Below are positions 28,554 through 36,092 of a stretch of 64,000 nt of DNA, piece after piece. Every line of letters starts with the position of its first letter. Positions within the stretch are counted from its first letter, which is position 1. Both the position numbers and the translations under genes were made by a program. A model generated the notes under the pieces. The model worked only from the letters and a program-made list of their open reading frames with translations, was not told the DNA's origin and ran no database searches. The DNA is from an uncultured Prevotella sp. GTDB lineage: Bacteria > Bacteroidota > Bacteroidia > Bacteroidales > Bacteroidaceae. The stretch is from positions 62,001 through 126,000 of the forward strand of contig CALUEY010000005.1 of NCBI GenBank assembly GCA_944319915.1, written 5' to 3'.

Positions 28554-29210
28554 ATGCGAAACATGAAACTACAGACCATCGCCCTGGCCGCCTGCGCACT
28601 GCTGGCGCTCGGCCCAACTACAGAAACGGCGGCGAGCACAGCCGCGGCGCTGCCCCCCGCATCGGCTTCGCCCGCCGCCGACACAGCGGGCATAGACGCT
28701 TATTCCGACACCACCGACACCGCCACGGCCATCATCCCGCATGGCGCCACATACAGCGTGAGCATGGACACCGGCTCCATGGAGGAGATGGTGGACCGCC
28801 TGACGGGCTTCACCAGCGAAGCCCTCATAGCCATCGTGGCCATCCTCGTAATCTTCTTCCTGGCCCCCGTGGGCGCGCTCGCCCTGCTCTTCTGGTTCAT
28901 CTACAAGAGCCGCAAGCAAAAGGCGCGCCTCGCCGAGCTGGCCATGGAGAAGGGGCAGCCCCTGCCCGAGGGGCTGGCGCCAGGGCGGCTGGAGCCGGCG
29001 GAGCACGTATGGCGCAAGGGAATAAGGAACGTGAGCATAGGCCTGGGCCTTGCCTGCCTCTTCGCCTTCATGGAGTGGGGCTGGGCCATAGGCATAGCGC
29101 TGTTTGTGGCCATCTACGGCGGCGGGCAGATGGTGATAGCCCGCACCTCGGCGGCCAAGAAGCGCAAGGGCGACGAGGCCGTTGACTTTGAGGAAAACCA
29201 ACCCGACTGA
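28554..29210 (+). CDS. DUF6249 domain membrane protein
   Basis: A 218-residue protein with a signal peptide (MKLQTIALAACALLALGP), an acidic Thr/Ala-rich periplasmic stretch, and three hydrophobic helices at about residues 90-115, 160-175 and 177-192. The spacing and LEPAEHVWRKGIRNVSIGLGL segment match DUF6249 proteins, which in Bacteroidetes lie beside an ECF sigma factor. It may be part of an envelope-stress sensor, but its role is unproven. The start may be ATG 28554 or 28563. Confidence 0.8.
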   Translation: MRNMKLQTIALAACALLALGPTTETAASTAAALPPASASPAADTAGIDAYSDTTDTATAIIPHGATYSVSMDTGSMEEMVDRLTGFTSEALIAIVAILVIFFLAPVGALALLFWFIYKSRKQKARLAELAMEKGQPLPEGLAPGRLEPAEHVWRKGIRNVSIGLGLACLFAFMEWGWAIGIALFVAIYGGGQMVIARTSAAKKRKGDEAVDFEENQPD

Positions 29211-29212
29211 CC

Positions 29213-29758
29213 ATGCAGAGGCTGCCCACCGACACGGAACTTGCGGCCCGTGTGGCCATGCTCGGCGACCGCCGCGCCTTCGGCCTCATAGTCGACAGGT
29301 ATCAGTCGAGGCTGCGCCGTTTCTTCCTCGGGCAGACCCTGGGCGACCAACAGCTCAGCGACGACCTCGCGCAGGAAACTTTCATCAAGGCGTGGCTCGG
29401 CTTGGCGGGCTTCCGAGGGCTCTCGTCGTTATCCACGTGGCTCTTCCGCATAGCATGCCGCGTGCTCTATGACCATGTGCGCTCCAGCCGCCCAACGCTT
29501 GGCATAGCCGACCGCGCTGACCTGCAGGCCCGCGCCACGGTTGCCGACGCGGGCCTCGGCATCGACGTCTACCGCGCCCTGGCCCTGCTGCGCCCCGAGG
29601 AGCGCACCTGCATAACGCTGCAACTCATCGACGGCCAGCCCCTCGCCAAGATAGCAAAGATAACGGGCTTGCCCGTGAACACGGTTAAGTCGCACCTTAA
29701 GAGGGGCAAGGAGCGGCTGGCCGATTACCTAAGGAAGAATGGATATGACAAGCAATGA
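29213..29758 (+). CDS. ECF-type RNA polymerase sigma factor
   Basis: A 181-residue sigma-70 family factor with region 2 (FGLIVDRYQSRLRRFF ... LAQETFIKAW) and region 4 (LLRPEERTCITLQLIDG, KIAKITGLPVNTVKSHLKRGK). It starts 2 bases after the DUF6249 gene and overlaps the DUF5056 gene by 20 bases, so the three form one transcript. The DUF5056 protein may be its anti-sigma partner by position. The promoter it recognises is not evident. Confidence 0.93.
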   Translation: MQRLPTDTELAARVAMLGDRRAFGLIVDRYQSRLRRFFLGQTLGDQQLSDDLAQETFIKAWLGLAGFRGLSSLSTWLFRIACRVLYDHVRSSRPTLGIADRADLQARATVADAGLGIDVYRALALLRPEERTCITLQLIDGQPLAKIAKITGLPVNTVKSHLKRGKERLADYLRKNGYDKQ

Positions 29759-30086
29759 CGACAAGCTCCTTGGGCGACTGTTCAGCGAGGCCGCCCATGC
29801 CGAGATTCCCGACGGCGGCTTCAGCCGCCGCGTGATGCGCTCGCTGCCCGACGATGCCATGCGCCGCGCGCGCCTGTGGCGCGCCTTCTGCGTGGTGGCA
29901 GCCGTGGCCATGGCCGCAGGCTTGCGCGTGTGGCGCGAGGCAGCCGGGTGGATTGCCGATGCCGCAGCCGCGCTCATGGCTTCCGCCCACCCCCGCACGC
30001 TGCTCCTCCACATGGCCGCCTGCGTGGCCGTGGCCGTGGCGTGGGTGGTCAGCGAGGCACTGCGCAGCGAGCGCACCGGGTGGTGA
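29739..30086 (+). CDS. DUF5056-like membrane protein, possible anti-sigma factor
   Basis: A 115-residue protein with a soluble N-terminal part (LLGRLFSEAAHAEIPDGGFSRRVM) resembling DUF5056 and two hydrophobic helices at about 46-62 and 85-108. Overlap with the sigma factor gene implies coupled translation. The arrangement, a short cytosolic segment before membrane helices, is that of an anti-sigma factor, but the zinc-binding HxxxCxxC motif is missing. Confidence 0.75.
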   Translation: MDMTSNDDKLLGRLFSEAAHAEIPDGGFSRRVMRSLPDDAMRRARLWRAFCVVAAVAMAAGLRVWREAAGWIADAAAALMASAHPRTLLLHMAACVAVAVAWVVSEALRSERTGW

Positions 30087-30247
30087 CGGCGCTGTATTGC
30101 ATCAGTCCGCCCTATGTCCAGGCCCCTTCACGGGCTGCATGGCAGCACGCCGTGCAACCCGGGAAAGGGCTTTTCTTGTGCCATGTTTTGTCATGATATT
30201 TTACATTCCGGGTGATTTTGCATAACTAATTGGATTCCAGATGGTTG

Positions 30248-30385
30248 CCGTGGTTGCCGTTTTGCCATTCCAAACGTGCCGTTCGGGATTGCAAGACGGC
30301 ACGTTTGACAGCCCGAAACAGCCCGTTTTGCCATGCAAAACGGCAGCAAGGGCTTGGCTGAATGGTGTTTGTAAAGAGTTTTCGG
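30248..30385 (+). repeat. Dispersed 22-bp unit intergenic repeat, copy C (left flank of the restriction-modification island)
   Basis: The 359-base gap between the DUF5056 gene and the island has no gene. Five units begin at 30248, 30270, 30292, 30314 and 30336, each 22 bases apart. Units two and three pair as a hairpin: CAAACGTGCCGT at 30271-30282 and ACGGCACGTTTG at 30296-30307. A tail GTTTGTAAAGAGTTTTCGG closes it at 30367-30385. From 30256 to 30385 it aligns without gaps to copy D (35794-35923) with 14 differences. The hairpin may also end the convergent transcripts. Confidence 0.8.
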
Positions 30386-30445
30386 GGTCGGGAATAAGGT
30401 TTCGGCTTGTCATTGTCTTGCCGCATTGCGGGTGTCAATGGCTGC

Positions 30446-32983
30446 TTACCTGTTTCGCATGGTGGCCTTGCGCAGCAGCAAGTCGGAGGCTTGGCAGAGA
30501 ATATCCTGTCCCCGTTCGCCAAACAAGGCGTTGGCCCAAAGCTCGTCGGTGAGTTGCGCTTCGGGCTGTTGCAGGTCAATGAAGGCTGGTGGCGGCCATG
30601 CTTCGGCAATTCTTGTCCTGTCGTCTGCGCTAAGTCGCGCCATGTCTGGTATGTGGGTCTTGAACAATTCGCCGCCTTCCATCTTGCGCGTTCCCTCCTG
30701 GTTCTTGCCGAATAGCTCGCAGCTTAGCTGGAAGAACACAGTGGTCATCCACGAGGCCAGCAGCCGTGAGTTCATGGAGTCAAGCCCCTCGATGACGAAA
30801 AAGTTTGTGGAGACAAACAACTCGTGTGCGCAGCGGTAGACGCGACCGTAGCGGCGGAGGTCGCGCGGGAGCAGGACGGAGTTGGCCCGGCTGGCGTTGC
30901 TCGCTTCTTCGTGCAGTATCTCCAGGATTGTTGCGCGCGATTTGTAGTCGCGCCGCTGCCTGCCATGCCTTGGCGTGGAGTTGATGTAGTTGTCTGCCAG
31001 GGCTTCTACGGCTTGGGCGGGCAGCAAGTCTGCATTGAGAAATAGACAGTCGCCGCCGGACACTTCGGCTTCGTCGGACTTGGCATTCCTTATTCCTGGC
31101 GGGAGCTTGGCGGCCAGCTCGGGTGCCATTGAGCGGAAAGGCTCTTTTCCCGGTGAGAGGAACAGCAGGCCGCTAAGCCCCTTGTTGCCCACTTTTCCGC
31201 GGTAAATGCTGGCTCGGAGGGTGCCTAAGCGTTTTATGTTGGGGGTGCTGTCAAGGTAGCGCGTGGCAAATTCGGCAATCTCCATTGTCAGCGAGTCGCT
31301 CGTTGTCCAACCTGTTTGGATTCCGGCTTCCATTTCGGCGCGGCTTTTGTGCAGGCATTCCAGGCCGCCGAAATGCGCGTCGTTTCCGTCATTAAGCATT
31401 TTTGCCACGGTGGCGAGGTCGGTGTCCGCCACCGTGTCCATGGTGCATAGCATGGCTATTTGCGCCGGCCTTGCGCCTTTGCGCCCGGCCACGATCACCG
31501 TGTCTTTGGTTACGTTCTCGAACAGCCCCGTGCCGGGGAAGTTGAATACTATCGACAGGCCGAAGTCATTGAGCAGGAACCGGCGCAGGGCTATGGCCGC
31601 AGGGCCGAGGGCGGTGAGGTGGGTGCGCGGCAAGAGGGCCACGGTAGCCGTGCCGTCTTTGGCCAGGGCGTTGGCCAGTTCGATGAATGCCGATTCGAGT
31701 GGAGGCTGCCCTGCGTCGGTTACTGGGGCTTTGCCCGTTTGCCTTATGCGGTCGTAGAGGCGCTTGCGCTCTGCGCCGCACGATATGGAGGCCACCATTG
31801 GTGGGTTCATCACCAGCAGGCTAACGTTGTCAAAGTAATCGTGAGGCAAGTCTGCAATGTCCTTTGCTGTTACCACAGGGGAATCATCGGGAGTGATAAG
31901 GGCAGGGAACTTTAGTCCGAGCCGGAGTGTGAGCAGCTGCAGCAATATGCTTTTCTTGTCATTGGCCTTTATTTGCGATGGCCGTAAATGAGGATAGACT
32001 TCGCATAGGCACGACAAGAGGTTGCCGCTCCCCGCTGCTGGGTCGCAGACCGTTCCGCCGATTTCGGGTACAAGGTGGCGGGCTACCACGGCCATGAGTC
32101 GGCCAAGTTCGATGTCAGTGGCAACCTCTCCGCGGCTTTCAAAGCCTTCAGATACAATTTGGTGGATGGAAGATACTACCTCATCGGCATCAATGCTTGC
32201 CCTCCCCAGTGTGTAGATGTCTGTAAGCACTCCCGGTTCGAGCTTCGGCGAGTTGGCATATTGCCTGCCGGAAAATATTCCGGCAAAGTCTATCTGGCTT
32301 ATAGCCTTGCTCAGTGGGGCAAGTTGCTGGTCGTATTGTCGTATGTCTTTTAGCCCTGTTTTGCGGTTGATGCCGTCGAGTGCGCCGCGTATGTATTCGT
32401 AAGATGCGCGTGCAAAGCGACTGTTCCATTGGGTCTCGCCTTGTTTTGCAGCATCTACAAGCATGGCTACGATGGCGTCGATGCCGCCAAGATACTGCTT
32501 GTTATCGCTGAATGCCATGCCTAATAGGAGGGCGAAGTGGTTCGCCGAGACAGCGACAAGCTCTTCGTCGCTGTTTATGGCAGTGAACTTTGTGTTGTTG
32601 ATGATGCCTGGCGTGAGCATCTGCTGGTGCACGTTGGGGCGCGTCGGGTCGTATCTGAATGCGCAGGAGCACTCTATGTTAGTCAGGATGTAGTAGGGAT
32701 GTTCTATCAGTGCAGGCGGAGTTTGTTGCAGGTAAGACATTGCCTGGTATTGATAGCGTGAGCTTTTCACTGCCGCTGGGGTGCGTTTCACCTCGACGAC
32801 GCAGGCAATCCTTCCGCTGGTCTTGTTCGTTATGGCAAAGTCCATCTCCAGTTCGCCCGCACGTTTGTGGTGCTCCACACGGTATCTTTCAGCTTTCCCT
32901 AATATCCGTAGGGCTGTTTGCAGGCTTTGCTGGCATACGGGATGGAAGCTTTCAACCTCCTTGTCGCTGTATCTCAGTGTCAT
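30446..32983 (-). CDS. Restriction enzyme: PD-(D/E)xK nuclease fused to N6-adenine methyltransferase
   Basis: An 845-residue protein, third gene of the island. Residues 1-150 look like an HsdR-type nuclease domain: Asp48 (ELEMDFAI), Glu64-Val-Lys66 (VVEVKRT) and Gln80-x3-Tyr84 (QAMSY) fit the D...ExK...QxxxY catalytic pattern. From about 275 an HsdM-like methyltransferase follows, with motif I DPAAGSGN at 314-321 and motif IV NPPM at 393-396. The last 350 residues are probably target recognition. No helicase motifs are present, so a type IIG-like single-chain enzyme is most likely. The cleavage activity is inferred, not shown. Confidence 0.82.
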   Translation of the reverse strand: MTLRYSDKEVESFHPVCQQSLQTALRILGKAERYRVEHHKRAGELEMDFAITNKTSGRIACVVEVKRTPAAVKSSRYQYQAMSYLQQTPPALIEHPYYILTNIECSCAFRYDPTRPNVHQQMLTPGIINNTKFTAINSDEELVAVSANHFALLLGMAFSDNKQYLGGIDAIVAMLVDAAKQGETQWNSRFARASYEYIRGALDGINRKTGLKDIRQYDQQLAPLSKAISQIDFAGIFSGRQYANSPKLEPGVLTDIYTLGRASIDADEVVSSIHQIVSEGFESRGEVATDIELGRLMAVVARHLVPEIGGTVCDPAAGSGNLLSCLCEVYPHLRPSQIKANDKKSILLQLLTLRLGLKFPALITPDDSPVVTAKDIADLPHDYFDNVSLLVMNPPMVASISCGAERKRLYDRIRQTGKAPVTDAGQPPLESAFIELANALAKDGTATVALLPRTHLTALGPAAIALRRFLLNDFGLSIVFNFPGTGLFENVTKDTVIVAGRKGARPAQIAMLCTMDTVADTDLATVAKMLNDGNDAHFGGLECLHKSRAEMEAGIQTGWTTSDSLTMEIAEFATRYLDSTPNIKRLGTLRASIYRGKVGNKGLSGLLFLSPGKEPFRSMAPELAAKLPPGIRNAKSDEAEVSGGDCLFLNADLLPAQAVEALADNYINSTPRHGRQRRDYKSRATILEILHEEASNASRANSVLLPRDLRRYGRVYRCAHELFVSTNFFVIEGLDSMNSRLLASWMTTVFFQLSCELFGKNQEGTRKMEGGELFKTHIPDMARLSADDRTRIAEAWPPPAFIDLQQPEAQLTDELWANALFGERGQDILCQASDLLLRKATMRNR

Positions 32984-32990
32984 GTTGGGC

Positions 32991-34046
32991 TTAGTATAAG
33001 TATTTTTTCAAGTTTTGGGCCAGGGCATACGCCAAGAGAGGTGGCACGGCATTGCCGACGATGAGGTTCTTTGCCTGCTTGCTCCTGGCCACGATGTGGT
33101 AGCTGTCGGGGAAGCTCTGTAGGCGTAGTGCTTCGCGCACGGTGATGAGGCGGTCTTGGCTGTAATGTATGTTGCAGCCCACGTTGGGCCGGTTGAAATA
33201 TGTGTTGATGGTGTAGGCGGGGCGGTCGGGGCGCATGCGCCCGTAGCAGGTGGTGTGTCCTCCTTCGCGTTGCAGGCGGCGGATGCGTTCGGATTTCACG
33301 TCTGCGGGTATGTCCATGTAGTTGCCTCCTGGCTTGACGTGGGCCGCGATGTATCGGTCAAGCTCGCTCATGGCGGGCGGCTCGTGGTCGATGGGCGAGC
33401 CTTTTGTTGGCTGTGGCAGGTCGCCGATGGCCTCGCTTACGCAGACGTAGCGGTGCAGCCCGCAGCTTCCATCGGCGTTGTGTGTCGGCGGCGGAAACTC
33501 CACTTTGCCTTTGCGTGAGCCTATGATTATAGCCCTGTGGCGCAGTTGTGGCACTCCGTATTCTGCCGCATTTACTATCTTGAACGACAGGTTGTAGCCT
33601 ATGGCTGAGAATTGGGCCATGAGAAGGTCTATTATCTTTTCTTTCTTGCTGTTCCTGGCGGACAATATTCCGATGACATTCTCAAAGAGAAAGAGCTTAG
33701 GCTGCTTTTCCTTGATTATGTTCAGGTAAGTCCATACCAACTGTCCTCGCGAGTCTTCAGTGTGCCTATTGCCTGCAAGCGAGAACGACTGGCACGGCGG
33801 ACCGCCGATGATGATGTCGCATTCGGGTATGTCGGGCAGGGGGATGCTGTTTATGTCGGCGCATATTATGTGATGCCCTATGTTGGCACGGTAGGTTTCA
33901 ACGGCATCACGGGCGTTGTCGATAGCCCACACTATGTTATACCCCGCTTGCTTGAAGCCGAGGTCGAGGCCACCGCCGCCAGAGAAGAGGCTTACTGTGC
34001 GTAAGTCATGTGCGTTTGCTGATTCGTTTGTTCCTTGCATTTTCAA
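32991..34046 (-). CDS. DNA (cytosine-5) methyltransferase
   Basis: A 351-residue C5-cytosine methyltransferase with the ordered motifs of the family: motif I VSLFSGGGGLDLGF, catalytic Cys85 in GGPPCQSFS (motif IV), ENV at 122-124 (motif VI), QLRHR at 167-171 (motif VIII) and GNAVPP near the end (motif X). The gap between VIII and IX holds the recognition domain. It overlaps the upstream adenine methyltransferase gene by 41 bases and precedes the nuclease-methyltransferase fusion by 7, so all three are translated from one message. Start 34046 or 34040. Confidence 0.93.
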   Translation of the reverse strand: MKMQGTNESANAHDLRTVSLFSGGGGLDLGFKQAGYNIVWAIDNARDAVETYRANIGHHIICADINSIPLPDIPECDIIIGGPPCQSFSLAGNRHTEDSRGQLVWTYLNIIKEKQPKLFLFENVIGILSARNSKKEKIIDLLMAQFSAIGYNLSFKIVNAAEYGVPQLRHRAIIIGSRKGKVEFPPPTHNADGSCGLHRYVCVSEAIGDLPQPTKGSPIDHEPPAMSELDRYIAAHVKPGGNYMDIPADVKSERIRRLQREGGHTTCYGRMRPDRPAYTINTYFNRPNVGCNIHYSQDRLITVREALRLQSFPDSYHIVARSKQAKNLIVGNAVPPLLAYALAQNLKKYLY

Positions 34047-35454
34047 ACATTGTTTTTATGTCGCCTACGTCGTAATACTTGGCGAGCACATCGGTGATGC
34101 GTCCTACCAATGTTGTGTCGGCTGTAGCGGTGAGAGTATCGGCGAGCCAGGTGAGGGTCGATTTGTCGCTGGCAGATATAAGCTCGGGGCTTATCACCAG
34201 GAGATTGTCTATGTCGTATTTCTGCACTTTGAGCACGTTGTTGCCGTATGTCTTGCCGCACTGTTCGAGCTGGTACCACACATAGTGGTTGTTGAGCAGG
34301 GCCATGAGCATGCTGGTTTGTGTGGGCGACGTTATGGAATAGAAATTGTCGCGCGTCAGCAGGTGGCGTTCGTTGCGTATGAAACGGATGTTTTCGCGGA
34401 TTATGTAAGGGAAGATGATTTGGCCTGGTGCCATGTGTGGCGTGACGTACCATGTTTCCGACTGCTGTATGCGCTCGTATAGCGACTTTGGCCACTGCCG
34501 CTTGACAATCCACCGGGCGCAATGCGCGAGGTAGGCTTTGGTCTCGGTGTGCAGCGGCGCAGACGGGCTTGTTACCATGAGATACTTGTCTGTGGCAGCG
34601 TTGGCGGTGGAGAAGCCGGCAACGTCTTTGGGGCTTGAAAGGATGTCACACAAGTTTTCCTTGACAGGTGGGTTTATGAAGAGACGGTTGCAGCCCGTAG
34701 TCTTGCCGCGCCGTATGTTGGCCAGCCATGACAGCGGCACGGCGTTGGCAAACCCTATTGCGGTTTTGTCATCATTCAAGCTCTCCGTTAGTGTGTCGCC
34801 ATTAATCGATATTTCTTTGTATGTGGTGGTGGCCTTGCTGTTGGAACGGCGTAGTTTCAGTATCTCTACGTCAACGACGGGAGAGCCTACAAACGGGTTG
34901 CCATTTACGGAGATGTGCTCTTCTACGTAACACAATGTGGACATGGCCTTGCGGAACTTCTCCCCGGCCTGGCTGCGCTCCCAGCTATTAGGGAAAATCA
35001 CCACCAAAAGGCCGCCGTCCTTGAGCGCGTGGAGAGCCTGGATGGTGAAATACATATACAAGTTGGCTTTTGAGTCAAGCTCTACTCCCACCTTGGCGGT
35101 TAGCATTCTTTTGCTGATGCCATATCCTTCGGCGAGCAAGTCAATCTCTTCCTGTCGCACGTAGGGCGGGTTCATAATCACTCCGTCGTATTGGCCTGCG
35201 GCATCGTATGAGAAGAAGTCGGCATTGTAAAGGTGGCACTTTGGCGATTCGCGGTCGCGGCACGACTCGTAGCTCCTTGGGTCAATCTCCACTCCGTCTA
35301 CCATATAGTTGCCTGCGGCTATTAGCGCGTCAATGAATGCGCCGCGTCCGCAGCATGGGTCGAGCACCCTTGCGCCGTTGGGCAGGGTGAGTAGGCTAAC
35401 CATGTAACGTGCCACTGATGGTTTTGTGTAGACTTGTCCGAGGTTTGTTGTCAT
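34006..35454 (-). CDS. Eco57I/TaqI-like N6-adenine DNA methyltransferase
   Basis: A 482-residue gamma-class adenine methyltransferase and first gene of the island. LGQVYTKPSVARYM, motif I LDPCCGRGAF (residues 31-40) and motif IV NPPYVRQE (95-102) are clear. The C-terminal half (SITSPTQTSMLMALLNNHYVWY) resembles the recognition domain of M.TaqI-like enzymes. The open frame extends to 35490, but that ATG lies at or ahead of the predicted transcription start, so ATG 35454 was chosen. No separate nuclease domain is seen in this protein. Base use is visibly more AT-rich than that of the neighbours. Confidence 0.9.
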   Translation of the reverse strand: MTTNLGQVYTKPSVARYMVSLLTLPNGARVLDPCCGRGAFIDALIAAGNYMVDGVEIDPRSYESCRDRESPKCHLYNADFFSYDAAGQYDGVIMNPPYVRQEEIDLLAEGYGISKRMLTAKVGVELDSKANLYMYFTIQALHALKDGGLLVVIFPNSWERSQAGEKFRKAMSTLCYVEEHISVNGNPFVGSPVVDVEILKLRRSNSKATTTYKEISINGDTLTESLNDDKTAIGFANAVPLSWLANIRRGKTTGCNRLFINPPVKENLCDILSSPKDVAGFSTANAATDKYLMVTSPSAPLHTETKAYLAHCARWIVKRQWPKSLYERIQQSETWYVTPHMAPGQIIFPYIIRENIRFIRNERHLLTRDNFYSITSPTQTSMLMALLNNHYVWYQLEQCGKTYGNNVLKVQKYDIDNLLVISPELISASDKSTLTWLADTLTATADTTLVGRITDVLAKYYDVGDIKTMFENARNKRISKRT

Positions 35455-35491
35455 GTGTGGGAGTGATGACTGATGGTTGCCATCACCCATG

Positions 35492-35499
35492 CAAAGGTA
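35492..35499 (-). promoter_or_regulatory. Putative -7 box of the restriction-modification operon
   Basis: The minus strand reads TACCTTTG, a match to TAnnTTTG, about 38 bases before the chosen ATG. No -33 TTTG lies at the expected spacing, which might indicate activator or phase control. Confidence 0.5.
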
Positions 35500-35785
35500 C
35501 GAAAAATATTCTGTTTTTCCTTTGCTTTGCGTTTGGTAAAAGACTTTTGAGGTGAGTTCCTTTTAGTTTTGTAGGCGTAATGAGTTGTACAAGCATATAG
35601 TATGATGGCCATTGGTATTAGTGGGTCATAGGTAAATGTATGCGCCGTCACCTTGGCAATTATGATACCATCGTATAGGTGCGTTGCTTTCGGATAGGAT
35701 GATTGGCAGCCTGGCCCATTCCTGCTTGTAAAATTATTTCCAATCTTGCTCATCTATATGCAACGTCTTGACTGCCATGGTGTTG
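35500..35785. other. AT-rich non-coding edge of the island
   Basis: No gene is supported here. The stretch is much richer in A and T than the surrounding chromosome and has no recognisable promoter for another gene. A 100-codon frame on the minus strand overlaps the methyltransferase start and resembles nothing. It could be the remnant edge of an acquired segment. Confidence 0.5.
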
Positions 35786-35923
35786 CATATCGTGCCGTTT
35801 TGCCATACCAAACGTGCCGTTCGGGATTGCAAGACGGCACGTTTGGCAGCCCGAAACAGCCCGTTTTGCCCTGCAAGACGGCAGCGGCGGGGCGGCGGGA
35901 TGTGGTTTGTAAAGAGTTTTCGG
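35786..35923 (+). repeat. Dispersed 22-bp unit intergenic repeat, copy D (right flank of the restriction-modification island)
   Basis: Units begin at 35786, 35808, 35830, 35852 and 35874, again every 22 bases, ending with the tail GTTTGTAAAGAGTTTTCGG at 35905-35923. The hairpin CAAACGTGCCGT/ACGGCACGTTTG of copy C is repeated unchanged. It lies in the same orientation as copy C, 5.5 kb away, with the restriction-modification genes between. Confidence 0.8.
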
Positions 35924-36027
35924 AGTCATCGTGAGAGTCTTGGGCTGGCGGGGCTGAAGCGCCTTGAGAGCCGGCCACGGCAAAGTGAAAGGGGCATTAG
36001 GCGTCATGAAGGCAGGTTGGGGTTGTA

Positions 36028-36071
36028 CAAGACGTGCCGCTCCGGGCTGTGAAGCGGCACGTTACCGTTGT
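36028..36071. repeat. Two-unit copy G of the 22-bp repeat; hairpin after the porE-like gene
   Basis: Two 22-base units at 36028 and 36050 form a hairpin: ACGTGCCGCT at 36032-36041 with AGCGGCACGT at 36053-36062, 11-base loop. It lies 22 bases past the stop of the leftward porE-like gene and is well placed to end its transcript. The 602-base gap from 35491 to 36092 holds no gene. Confidence 0.65.
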
Positions 36072-36092
36072 AGCTTTGCTGGTCTTGGCTTT

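Noticed and set aside
30226..30609. Small frames with QNG and AKRAV repeats on the minus strand near the restriction-modification island
   Set aside because: They are translations of repeat copy C and overlap the end of the nuclease-methyltransferase gene.
35455..35490. Longer start for the adenine methyltransferase (ATG 35490)
   Set aside because: The predicted -7 box at 35492-35499 places transcription start downstream of this ATG.
35451..35753. A 100-codon gene upstream of the adenine methyltransferase on the minus strand
   Set aside because: It overlaps the methyltransferase start, crosses its promoter and resembles no protein; the AT-rich sequence simply lacks stops.
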